The translations under genes were made by a program, and so were the position numbers. Under the pieces are notes generated by a model. The model ran no database searches and was not told where the DNA came from. It was given only the letters and a program-made list of their open reading frames with translations. From Euonymus europaeus (taxonomy: Eukaryota; Streptophyta; Magnoliopsida; Celastrales; Celastraceae), in NCBI GenBank assembly GCA_963580455.1, contig OY756967.1, positions 7,524,501-7,588,500 on the forward strand: a stretch of 64,000 nt of DNA, written 5' to 3'. Below are positions 21,401 to 32,794 of the stretch, piece after piece; positions within the stretch are counted from its first letter, which is position 1, and every line of letters begins with the position of its first letter.

Positions 21401-24400
21401 AAGAAAATAGCTTATGAGAGGAAATCAAATATCATAGCTAACTAGGGTGAAACGAGACCTACTGGGCACGAGTTCTGAAATCAGAAATCGAAATGCCAGG
21501 ATCATAGATCTCGAAAAATAGTGTGAAATGAAGCTAAAAATCAACGAATTCAAAACTCGGAGGCCTAGAAATATTAGGAAAACCGTTTATGTGAAGAAAC
21601 CACATGTCGTAGACAATTAGGTCAAATGACACCTACTGAGCACAAGTTCTAAAATAAAAATTTGAAATACCAGGATTGTAGAGGTCGAAAAATAGTGTCA
21701 AGTGAAGCTTGGAATCTATGAATTCAGAACTCGGAGCCTAGAGATGTTAAGAAAACAGTTTATGAGAAGAAATCTCATGTCATAGCTAACTAGGTCAAAC
21801 AAGACCTACTAGCCACAAGTTCTGAAATCGAAAACCGAAATGCCAGGATTGTATACCTCGAAAAATAGTGTGAAATCTAGCTAAAAATGAACGAATTCAA
21901 ACTCGAAGCCTAGAGATATTAAGAAAGCAGTTTATGAGAAGAAACCACATGTCATAGATAACTAGGTGAAACGAGACCTACTAGGCACAAGTTCAAAAAC
22001 TCAAAAACCGAAATGGCAGGATTGTAGAGCTCAAAAAATAGTGTGAAATCAAGCGAAAAATCAATGAACTCAGAACTCGGAGCTTAGAGATATTAAGAAA
22101 ATAGTTTATGAGAAGAAATCACATGTCATAGCTAACTAGGTGAAATGAGACCTACTAGGCACAAGTTCTAAAGTCAAAAACCGAAAATCCACGATTCAAT
22201 GGGACGAAAAATAGTGTGAAATCAAGCTAAAGAACAACGAATTCGAAACTCGGATCCTAGAGACATTCAAAAAACAGTTTATGGGAAGAAATCACATGTC
22301 TTAGCTAACTAGGTGAAAATAGACCTACTAGGCACAAGTTTTGAAATCAAAAACCGAAACGCTTGGATCGTAGATCACGAAAAATAGTGTGAAATTACGC
22401 TAAAAATCAACAAATTCAAAACTCGAAGGCCTAGAGATATTAAGAAAATAGTTTATGTGAAGAAACCACATGTCATAACTAACTACGTCAAACGATACCC
22501 ACTAGGCACAAGTTCTAAAATAAAAAAATCAAAATGTGAGGATTGTAGAGCTTGAAAAATAGTGTGAAAACAAGCTAAAAGGCAACGAATTTAGAACTCA
22601 CAACCTAGAGATATTAAGAAAATAGTTTATTTGAGGAACCCACATGTCATAGATTATTATATCAAACGAGACCTACTGAGCACAGGTTCTAAAATCAAAA
22701 TCCCAAATACCAAGATTGTAGAGCTCGAAAAATAGTGTGAAATGATGCAAAACATCTATGAATTTAGAACTCAGAGCTTAGAGATATTAAAAAAATGGTT
22801 TATCAAAAGAAACCACATGTGATAGCTAACTAGCTTAAATAAGACCTACTGGGAATGAGTTTCGAAATAAAAAGTTGAAATGCAAGGATTCTAGAGCTCA
22901 AAAAATAGTTGAAATCAAGCAAAAAAATAAACAAATTCAGAACTCAGAGCCTACAGATATTACAAAAATGGTTTATGAGAACAAACCACATGTCATAGAT
23001 AATTAGGTGAAGTGAGACATAGTTGGCACAAGTTTTGAACTCCAAAATCGAAATGCCGGGATTGCAGAGCTCTAAAAAAAGTGTGAAATCGAGCTAAAAA
23101 TCAACGAATTCATAACCCAGAGTTTAGAGACATTAAGAAAATATTTTATGAGAAGAAGCCACATATCATAGCTAACTAGGTGAAAGGAGACCTACTTGGC
23201 AGAAGTTCGGAAACCAAAAACCGAAACGCAAAGATTGTAGAGCTCCAACAATAGTTTGAAATCATGCTACAAATCAGAGAATTCAGATTTTAGAGCCTAG
23301 AGATATTAAGAAAACAGTTTATGAGTAGAAACCACATGCCATATCTTACTATGTGAAACGAGACCTACTAGGCACAAGTTCTGAAATCAAAAACCGAAAT
23401 GCCAGGATTGTATACCTCCAAAAATAGTGTAAAATCTAGCTAAAAATCGGCGAATTCAAAACTCGAAGCATAAAATATTAAGAAAACAGTTTATGAGAGC
23501 ACATGTCAATAGATAACTAGGTGAAATGAGAGCTACTAGGCACAACTTCAAAAACCCAAAAACCGAAATGGCAGAATTGTAGAGCTCAAAAAATAGTGTG
23601 AAATCAAACGAAAAATCAATGAACTCAGAACTCGGAACTTAGAGATATTAAGATAACAGTTTATGAGAAGAAATCACATGTCATAACTAACTAGGTGAAA
23701 CGAGACCTGCTAGGCACAAGTTCTAAAATCAAAAACCAAAAATCCACGATTCTATAGGACGAAAAATAGTGTGAAATCAAGCTAAAGAACAACGAATTCG
23801 GAACTCGGATCCTAGAGACATTCAAAAAATAGTTTATGAGAAGAAATCACATGTCCTAGCTAACTAGGTGAAAATAGACCTACTAGGCACAAGTTTTGAA
23901 ATAAAAATCGAAACGCTTGGATCGTAGATCTCGAAAAATAGTGTGAAATTATGCTAAAAATCAACGAATTCAAAACTCGAAGGCCTACAGATATTAAGAA
24001 GACAGTTTATGTGAAGAAACCACATGTCATAGCTAACGAGGTGAAACGATACCCACTAGGCACAAGTTCAGAAATAAAAAAACCAAAATGCCAGGATTGT
24101 AGAGCTTGAAAAATAGTGTGAAATCAAGCTAAAAGGCAACGAATTCAGAACTCACAGCCTAGAGATATTAAGGAAATAGTTTATGTAAAGAAATCAAATG
24201 TCATAGCGAATTAGGTGAAACGAGACCTACTAGGCACGAGTTCTCAAATAAAAAATCGAAACGCCAGGATCATAGATCTCAAAAAATAGTGTGAAATGAA
24301 GCTACAAATCAACGAATTCAGGATTCGAGTTCACAGACATATTAAGAAAATAGTTTATGAAAAGAAATATGATGTCATAGATAACTAGCTGAGAGGAGAC

Positions 24401-25607
24401 CTACTAGGCATAAGTTTTGATATAAAAAGTTGAAACATAAGGATTCTAGAGCTCCAAAAATAGTTGACATCAACCAAAAAATAAACAAATTCAGAACTCA
24501 GAGCCTAGAGATATTACAAAAACAGTTTATGGGAAAAAAACCACGTGTCATAGATAATTTGGTGAAGCGAGACGTAGTTGGCACAAGTTTTGAATTCAAA
24601 AACCGAAATGCCGGGATTGCAGAGCTCTAAAAAAAGTGTGAAATCCAGCTAAAAATCAACGAATTCATAACCCAAAGTTTAGAGACATTAAGAAAATATT
24701 TTATGAGAAAAAGCCACATGTCATAGTTAACTAGGTGAAAGAAGACCTACTTGCCACAAGTTCTGAAATCAAAAACCGAAATGCAAAGATTTTATAGCTC
24801 CAAAAATAGTTTAAAATCATGCTACAAATTGGAGAATTCAGAACTCAGAGCCTAGAGATATTAAGAAAATAGTTTACAAGAAGAAACCATATGCCATATC
24901 TTACTATGTGAAACGAGACCTACTAGGCACAAGTTCTGAAATCAAAAACTGAAATACCAGGATTGTAGACCTCAAAAAATAGTGTGAAATCAAGCTAAAG
25001 TCAACAAATTCAGAACTCGAAGCATAAAAATATTGAGAAAACAGTTTATGAGAAAAAACCGCATGTCATAGCTAACTAGGTGAAATGAGACATACTAGGC
25101 ACAAGGTCTGAAATCAAAAACCAAAGTGACAGGATAGTAGAGCACGAAAAATAATGTGAAATCAAGTTAAAAAAATGAATTCAGAATTCGAAGACCAGAG
25201 ATATTAAGAAAATAGTTTATGAGAAGAAACCACATGTCATAGCTAACTAGGTGAAGCGAGACCTACTAGGCACAAGTTCTAAAATTGAGAACCAAAATGC
25301 CAGGATTCTACGGCTAGGAAAATAGTGTGAAATCAAGCTAAAAATCAACGAATTCAGAACTCAGAACCAGAGATATTAAGAAAACAGTTTATGAGCGGAA
25401 CTCACATGTGATAGCTAACTATATCAAATGAGACCTACTAGGCACAAGTTCTGAAATCAAAAAGCAAAATGCCAGGATTGTAGAGCTCGAGAAGTAGTGT
25501 GGAATCAAGCCAAAAATTGACGAATTCGGAACTCGGAAGCAAGAGATATTAAGAAATAGTTTATGATAAGAAACCACATGTCATAGCTAATTAGGTAAAA
25601 CGAGACC
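18467..25607. repeat. SatB tandem array, segment 2 (about 41 copies)
   Basis: The same 172-bp satellite continues, with more variation in length and sequence. A local multimer is visible. Monomers at about 21990-22350 (marked by AAATGGCAGGATTG, then ATCCACGATTC with GGGACGAAAAATAG, then AACGCTTGGATCGTAGATC) recur at about 23550-23910, an offset of about 1.56 kb or nine monomers. Near 20208-20768, units about 345 bp (two monomers) apart are also alike. The segment ends in ACGAGACC at the element 3 insertion site. Confidence 0.93.
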
Positions 25608-27774
25608 TGTGAAACCCCGACCCAAAAATTTAGTTTTGACTCGAATTACGGATGATCCGTGAGGTACGGAATCATGGAAAAATAGTTTTGGAGCTTGGTT
25701 CGGTAAATGGGTCATAACTTTTAGTATACATGTCCGTTTCGGGCCCATAATATATCAAATCGAAGCTTGAACCGAGCCGGAAAATAAAATTGAGAAAAAC
25801 TGGGTTTCTGGAAAATAGGAACCATCCGGACACCCTAAACATCCGTCCGGACGGTTTGTGCTTGAAGTGAGGTAGAGAACTTTTGAAGAAAAATTTTGGT
25901 GCTGTGAATAGTAGACCGTCCTGACACCCTACCGAGGCGTCCGGACGGTTAAGCCTACGGAGTGGACAGAGAGTGGAGAAAGAGGTAAGCGTCCGGACGG
26001 CCACTTAAGGCGTCCGGACGGTTGACGGGAAACCAGTTTTTATTGAGGAAAGATAGACATTTTTGAAAAATTTCTTGGAGAAGCACTTGAGTAGAGAGAG
26101 AAAGAGAGAGAGAAGAAGAGAGAGAATGTGGTTTTAGCAAGAGTTTGGCTTGGGGATTGTAGATTGGTGACCATTGAAGCTTGGCATGGAAGATTCAAGC
26201 TTGATTTGGGTGATTTGGTAAGTTTTTCTTAGTTTTTGGAAATTCTAGGTTTTTCTAGATTTGCTAGATTCTTGAAGAGTTGAGTGCTATGCTTTAGATA
26301 TGTTATTTATAGGTTGATTTCAGATGTTTATGTAGATTGGTTTGTGTTTTGGAGTTGAGTTGAGCTTGGAGTGAGTTGGAGGATTTTGGAAGGAATTTCT
26401 AGAGAGAGAAGTAAGTGATTTTGAATTTGTTGATTTAATTGATGTTTATATGAGTTGTGGTTGATATATTGATGTATGTAAGGGTTCGGTTTCGCCACAT
26501 TGTAGGTTTGGGCAAACCAAAACCCTAGGAACGGAATTTGGGGATTTGTGGTAAATTGCTAGACACGAGGTAGGGGATTTCCAACCTTTCTATCTAATAT
26601 TCGTTATTGTTGCCTAAATAGCATTTCGATTCTCCATTGGTCGCTGTTGTTTGTGTTTCCGCCTTAATTGCTTCTAACGGGAAACGATCCTTGTGTGGAT
26701 TATTGTTGATGTTGAATGTGGCATGACCCGATTTTGTGTTCCGTCATTTACTGACACGTTGTGATTTTCCGTTCATGCATCATGGTAGTTATGTAAGATA
26801 TATAGGATATTCATATATACTTATCGATTCGGCATGACATGTCATAATGCATTAGAGATGCATGGGGAACTCGGGTATGGACTCGGGAACCTTTAGGTTA
26901 CTTGAAAGCCACATGGGAGGATGGCAAGGTGAAGGTTGTTATCACCAAGTCACGTGAACCCCATGTGGGGTAACGCACTAGGGGTAGGGTCGAGAGTGAC
27001 TTGCCTTGTAGGGTGCGAGCGTGATAGGTTCACGCAACCGGATGATCCCAGGAGTGGTTGGTTGTGGTGAGCTTGCTGCCGTGCAATATTACATTGAGTT
27101 GCAATGATATTGTGGTTGTGGTGCTCCGAAAGGGTTATCCGGATAAATGTTGATGTGAATTTGTTGAGTATACGTTCATGTGGTAGTTACATATTGATGC
27201 ATTGCTTCCTTTTGGTTCTGCCTATATCAATGTTTACTTCTTACCCTACTGAGCTTCTAGCTCACTCCTTTACTTTCTTCCTTCCACAGGAGACACTGGT
27301 ACAGGTACTGGTGGTGCGGATCGGTGAGCGGGATGTGACATGGATGGCCATGGATAGGATGGGGTGCTAGAGATATACTCTATGCATGTGGGTGTATGTA
27401 GTATATCTATGTTGAGAGAATATAACCATTTGGCACGATTGTGCTTCATGTGGATGTAGATGTTGAATTATGGTTATATTTGATGATATAAAAATCTGTG
27501 TATGGATTGATATGTGATGCCATCAGTTTGTGCATGCTGGTAGTGGATGGCCAGAGGCCTAGGGTCAGGATTGCATGTGGTTGAGGCCCGAGGCCTATGT
27601 TTGCTAGGTTGCTAGTGTGATGTTGTTGTTGCTGCGTTTCTGATGCAGGTGGGCACTCTCCGATATACGGGGAGGTGCCGCCGGATTTCTGGTTGATCCC
27701 GGATGTTCACACTAGTGACCTAGGAAGGGTGCGGAGAGAGCACCTAGTCGCGTCTCCGGAAACGGGGCGTGACA
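25608..27774 (+). repeat. Element 3 5' LTR (2167 bp)
   Basis: Boundaries are set by comparison with the second copy at 32747-34912 and by the satellite flank. Differences between the two LTRs are scattered single bases, roughly 2% by eye and not counted exactly. A cluster of CCGTCCGGACGG-type motifs lies at 25822-26027, and a GAGAGA-rich stretch at about 26094-26125. Confidence 0.95.
25822..26027. repeat. CCGTCCGGACGG palindrome cluster in element 3 LTR
   Basis: Motifs include CCATCCGGACACCCTAAACA, ATCCGTCCGGACGGTT, GGCGTCCGGACGGTTAAG, GCGTCCGGACGGCCAC and GGCGTCCGGACGGTTGAC. The same cluster lies in the 3' LTR at about 32961-33166. These match the palindromes in the Athila LTR at 3741-3910 much better than anything in element 2's LTR. 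Confidence 0.85.
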
Positions 27775-27777
27775 TTT

Positions 27778-27790
27778 TGGTATCGAAGCC
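27778..27790 (+). promoter_or_regulatory. Element 3 primer-binding site, altered
   Basis: TGGTATCGAAGCC lies three bases after the LTR. The usual initiator tRNA-Met complement is TGGTATCAGAGCC, so two adjacent bases (AG) are swapped to GA. About 150 bp of leader follow before gag, with no other feature. Confidence 0.85.
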
Positions 27791-27944
27791 AGGTTTACGT
27801 CTCTTTATAGGATCTGGGGTGTTGGGTCCTAGTTGTAGAGTAGTACATTCCAGGCCATGTCACGACTGCTACTGATCCAGTATGTTTTCCTTTCCCCTTT
27901 AAATCCTCGTTTGAGTAATGTATTAAATTGTATTATCTGTTGCC

Positions 27945-29678
27945 ATGCAGATGAATACTCGTACGACTGTGCGATCTGATAGTACAGCTGAGGTACCTCG
28001 TGGCGGAGGCCAACGAGGGACAGGTAGAGGCCGAGTTAGTGGCCGTGGTAGAAGTGCGGGGCGAGTGGCTAGACTCACATCGAGTACTGAGGGTTCAGTT
28101 CCGAGAGTAAACCCTGATGTGAGAGATGAGGAGATAGTTCAGGAGGGACTACAGACTGATGATGTAGCACAGCAGATACCACCTGTGGTGCAGGTTGCTC
28201 CTATTACTACAGGGGGGCAACCCGTGACGATGGAGGGTCTTACTAGTTTCATGATGAGTATGGTGCAGACACAGGCGCAGACCATAGCACAGGCTGTGGC
28301 ACAAGCGATGGGTGCAACTAGCATCCATACAGAGGGAGTTGTACCAGAGGCTACAACTGAGGTAGCAGCAGTACCTAGAGCTGGGAGAGGGATGTATGAG
28401 GTGGACCAATTGAGGAGGATTACTCCTCCAACCTTTTCTAAAGATGGAACGAGTGTGGGGGTGAAGGGGTGGTTCAATCAGCTGAGTATGAGGATGGACA
28501 CTCTTGAGATAATCGATGAGAGACGGGTGAATTTTGTGTTCTACTACTTGAGTGGTGCGGCCTATGAATGGTGGATGTCCATGGGTCAGAGACGGAATGA
28601 GCTGACTTGGACTTCGTTTGAGCAGTTGTTTATGCAGAAGTTTGTGCCAAGGCCTCTGCAAACGGAGAAGGCCAAACATTTTCTAGATTTATTGCAGACA
28701 TCAGAGATGACGGTGCCTCAGTACACCAAGCAGTTTGAGGAGTTATACCGGTATGGGAAGGAGTTTGCTCCAACTAATATGAAGAAGGCAGTGAGGTACC
28801 GAGATGGGTTGCTTCCCAGTCTTGGTAGGATGGTGATGGCCACTAGGATGGTGTCATATCAGGACACAGTGGAGATGGCTCTCGATTTTGAGTTGAGTGA
28901 GAAAAGTGAAGCTCAGAGGAAGCGCCCAGTGAGTGAGGGTAGTAGTGGTGGTGGGAGTAGCCACAAGAAACCGAGAACGGATTTTCGTCAAAAGAGAGGG
29001 GACCGAGGCAAGGGTCCAAGGCTACAATGGAGTAAGATAACATGCTTCAAGTGTGGGAAAGAGGGGCACAAGGCAAGTGAGTGCAAGCTTTCTGGGTTTA
29101 AGAGCTTTGGGTGTGGCAAGTTGGGTCACAGAAAGAGTGAGTGTCCAGAGGGCAACCAGAGAGCACAGCAGCAGAGCATACCGGGAGTACCGCCTCCGGC
29201 TCTTCCTTTCAATGTTCCCTCAGGAGGAAGGGGGCGGGGTGGGACTCGTCACGCACAGCAGCAGCTGAATGCACTGGTAGAGGGACGTGTCTTTGCATTG
29301 GGTCATCAGGAGGCGCAAGAGCATCCAAATTTCATTGGAGGTACCTTCTTGATTTCTAATTGTTGGGCAAGAGTCTTGTTTTATTTTGGGGCGACCTCCT
29401 CTTTCATTACTAGTTCGTTAGCACACGCACTAGAGGTGGAGATTTCGCCGATAAGACGAATGTTCACGGTATCCTCACCATTCGGATATTTCACCACGTT
29501 AGAGGGGGTAGTGTTCGGATGTGAGTGTCGGTTTGGAGAAATATCTCTGAAAGCCGACTTGTATGTACTAGATTTCCAGGATTTTGATGTGATTCTTGGA
29601 GTTGACTGGTTGACGAAGCACCAAGGGTTGCTTGACTTTTGGGAGAGGAAGATTACTCTTAGAGTACCCGAGGGATGA
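27945..29678 (+). pseudogene. gag-pol: Element 3 gag-protease
   Basis: This is a 577-codon open frame. The basic, Arg/Gly-rich N-terminus is followed by the capsid region (WFNQLSMRMDTLEI, AAYEWWMSMGQRRNELTW, LFMQKFVPRPL, YTKQFEELYRYGKEFAP). Next come a zinc knuckle CFKCGKEGHKASEC, a second partial knuckle CGKLGHRKSEC and a Gln/Pro/Gly-rich linker. The protease domain follows. The active site reads YFGATSS (residues 480-486) where element 2 has DSGATSS, so the catalytic Asp is lost and the enzyme should be dead. The frame ends at TGA 29676-29678, which replaces a Gly codon; the same frame continues into RT. The start could be Met 27945 or 27951. Confidence 0.9.
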
Positions 29679-30818
29679 GTAATTCAGTTGAGGGGATCGA
29701 AGGGGATTCCATGGCCATATTTCATGGATAATCCTTCGTATCAAGATTGTAGAGTTGCGAGTTTAGTGACCTCGGCGCCTAAGGGCGATGTAGCTACACC
29801 GATATTGATAGTGGAGGAGTTTACGGATATATTTTCGGAAGAATTGCCGGGATTACCTCTGAAGAGGGAGATTGACTTTGCTATTGAGTTGCATTCGAAT
29901 GTCAAGCCGATTTTGATTCCGCCGTATCGGATGGCTCTAGCAGAGTTGAAGGAGTTGAGTTCTCAATTAGAGGAGTTGTTAGATTTGGGGTTCATTAGAC
30001 CGAGTGTGTCCCCGTGACCGAGTGTGTCCCCGTGGGGAGCACCGGTGTTGTTCGTCAAGAAGAAAGACGGAAGTTTGAGGATGTGTATTGATTATAGGCA
30101 GTTGAATAAGGTTACAGTGAGGAATAAGTATCTGTTGCCTAGGATCAATGATTTGTTTGACCAATTGAGAGGTGCTAGGCATTTCTCTAAGATTGACTTG
30201 AGGTCGGGTTATCATCAGTTGAGGATTAAGGATGAGGATATCTAGAAAACAGCGTTTATAACTCGTTATGGGCATTATGAGTTCCTTGTGATGCCGTTTG
30301 GGTTGACAAATGCCCCGGCGGTATTCATGGACCTAATGCAAAGGGTTCTTCGACCGTTTTTGGACAAGTTTGTAGTTGTGTTTATTTATGATATATTGAT
30401 TTATTCTCCTACGGAGGAAAAACATGAGGAACACTTGAGGGTAGTGTTACAGACGTTGAGGGAGAATCAACTGTATGCTAAATTGAGTAAGTGTGAATTT
30501 TGGGCTACAGAAGTGAAGTTCCTAGGCCATGTGATCACTCTAGAAGGCATAGCGATTGACTACTCCAAAGTTGAGTCAGTTTCAAATTGGGAGAGACCGA
30601 AGAATGTGACTGAGATTCGGAGTTTCCTAGGGTTGGCAGGTTACTACTGGAGGTTTATTGAGGACTTCTCAAGAGTTGCTTCGCCGATGAAGCAGCTCAC
30701 GAAGAAGGGTGCACCGTTTGTGTTGACAGATGAATGTGAGGCCGCATTTGAAGAAATGAAGAAGAGGTTGACAACACCTCCAGTGTTAGTAGTTTCGGAG
30801 AGGAATGTTGGCTACTAG
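29679..30818 (+). pseudogene. pol: Element 3 reverse transcriptase
   Basis: RT is in the gag frame, in three open pieces. Blocks [47 protein letters not shown] and [12 protein letters not shown] are clear. The catalytic box reads [11 protein letters not shown]: codon TAT at 30387-30389 replaces the first Asp of FIDD, which should abolish polymerisation. Stops are TGA 30015-30017, created by an 18-bp tandem duplication; TAG 30243-30245, a Gln codon in element 2; and TAG 30816-30818, also Gln in element 2. Confidence 0.9.
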
Positions 30819-31499
30819 GTGTATTGCGATGCATCTAGAGTCGGGTTGGGTTGTGTGTTGATGCAGCAGGGCCGAGTGATATAGTATGGTTCGAGGTTGT
30901 TGAAGACACATGAGAGGAATTATCTAGTACATGATCTGGATTTGGCGGCAGTGGTATTTGCTCTTAAGCAGTGAAGGTAATATCTCTACGGAGAGATGTT
31001 TGAGGTGTTCTCGGATCACAAAAGCCTCAAGTACCTATTCACCCAAAAAGAGTTGAACTTACGGCAAAAGCGGTGGATGGAGTACTTGGAGGATTTTGAT
31101 TTTAATTTGCAATACCATCCTGGTAAAGCGAATGTGGTTGCGGATGCATTGAGTAGGAAGCAGAAGGTTGCTAGCTTATTCATGCATGAGTGGGAAATTG
31201 TGGAGACAATCAATGAGTTTGGATTGGAGTTGAGGAGTCAAGAGGAAAATACCTATTTGTGTTCTATAACTTCGAGACCTTTAATGGTTCAGAAGGTGAT
31301 AGATGCACAGAATGGGGATCATACATGTGATATGATTGATGAGAGTCTTGGATGGGTTCGAGGGATTGATGGTGGAGTACGTTATATGGGAAGACTAGTG
31401 GTTCCCGATGATGATGAGTTGAGGCAAGAGATTCTGAGGGAGGCACACCATTCGTGGTTTGCCATGCATCTCGGGTTACGAAGATGTACCGAGACTTGA
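30819..31499 (+). pseudogene. pol: Element 3 RNase H and tether
   Basis: This segment continues the same frame with [16 protein letters not shown] and [11 protein letters not shown] readable. It is cut by TAG 30882-30884, TGA 30972-30974 (Trp in element 2) and TAA 30978-30980 (Tyr in element 2). The piece from 30996 is open through [15 protein letters not shown] and the start of the integrase zinc domain ([10 protein letters not shown]). A one-base deletion near 31473-31476 then shifts the frame and causes the stop at 31497-31499. Confidence 0.88.
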
Positions 31500-32794
31500 A
31501 ACGAAGTTTCTGGTGGAGAGGTATGAAAGCCGATATGGCTAAGTTTGTGGTAAAATGTCTAACTTGTCAGCAAGTGAAGGCAGAACATCAAAGACCAGCA
31601 GGGTTGTTGCAACCATTACCAGTAGCGGAATGGAAGTGGGAGAGGATCACAATGGACTTTGTGACGGCGTTGCCAATGACTCAGAGGAGGCATGACACGG
31701 TTTGGGTGATAGTGGACAGATTGACCAAGTCTGCACACTTCTTGTCCATGAACAAGACGGATTCGTTGGAGACCTTGAGTACTATGTATGTCAAGGAGAT
31801 TGTGAGACTTCACGGAATTCCATTATCTATTGTGTCGGACCGAGACCCCCGGTTCACAGGTAGATTCTGGAGTAGTTTGCAAGAAGCATTGGGAACGAAG
31901 TTGGATTTCTCTACAGCTTATCATCCTCAGAGTGATGGGCAGAGTGAGAGAACCATACAGGTTTTGGAGGATATGCTACGGGCATGTGTAGCTGATTTTG
32001 GAGGAAGTTGGGATCAGTACTTACATTTGGCGGAGTTTGTGTATAACAACTTTTTCCAAAGTAGTATCGGGATGGCACCTTACGAGGCGCTCTACGGGAG
32101 GCCTGGTAGGTCACCTTTGTGTTGGGCGGAGGTTGGTGAGAAAGTTAATTCAGGACCGGAGATGGTCAAAGAAGCACGAGAGAGAGTTGATGAGATCCGG
32201 AAGCGGTTGATCACCGCGCAGAGCCGACAGAAGTCTTATGCTGACCGGAGGAGGAGACCTTTGGAGTTCGCTGTAGGCGATAAGGTTTTCTTGAAGGTTA
32301 GTCCGAGACGTGGGATTCAGAGATATAGTAAGCATGGGAAGTTGGCACCGAGGTTTGTGGGGCCATTTGAGATTTTGGAGACAGTTGGACCGGTGGCGTA
32401 CCGTTTGGCACTTCCACCGAAGCTTGAGAAGGTTCACAATATATTCCATGTATCAATGCTTCGGAAATATGAGCCGGACCCGTCGCATGTGATAGATTGG
32501 ACTACGTTGAAAGTTGAAGAAGATGGGAGTTACACTCTTCAACCGGTGAAGATTTGGGACCAACAGAACAAGGTCACGAGGTCGAGTGTGATTCCATTAG
32601 TAAAAGTGATGTGGATGTATCACGGAGTTGAAGAAGCAACTCGGGAGTTGGAATCCAGAATGAAGGAGAAGTACCCGGAGTTGTTCAGAGATTCAGGTAC
32701 GTGTGTAGTTAAATTTCGGGACGAAATTTTATTAAGGGGGGAAGGATGTGAAACCCCGACCCAAAAATTTAGTTTTGAGTTGAATTACGGATGA
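31454..32794 (+). pseudogene. pol: Element 3 integrase and chromodomain, reads through into LTR
   Basis: This 446-codon open frame is shifted relative to the upstream pol by the deletion near 31475; its first few residues are not family sequence. CLTCQQ is the Cys pair of the zinc site. The catalytic triad D68, D129, E165 has spacing D-60-D-35-E, fully intact. The C-terminus holds VGDKVFLKVSP, KLAPRFVGPFEIL, KVHNIFHVSMLRKYEPD and a chromodomain-like end. There the usual EEATWE reads EEATRE (R397), losing a conserved aromatic. The stop found in element 2 after PELFGD is changed (TAA to TCA), so the frame runs across the polypurine tract and 48 bp into the 3' LTR. Confidence 0.92.
32734..32746 (+). 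promoter_or_regulatory. Element 3 polypurine tract
   Basis: AAGGGGGGAAGGA lies immediately before the 3' LTR and primes plus-strand synthesis. It is preceded by the same AAATTTCGGGACGAAATTTT block as in element 2. Confidence 0.9.

Noticed and set aside
27104..27370. Identical 88-codon open frame here and at 34242-34508
   Set aside because: Both lie at the same place in the two LTRs of element 3, so identity reflects LTR duplication. No known domain is seen.
28139..28679. Antisense open frames of 112 and 176 codons opposite gag
   Set aside because: They are shadows of the gag coding sequence on the other strand, with no domain of their own.
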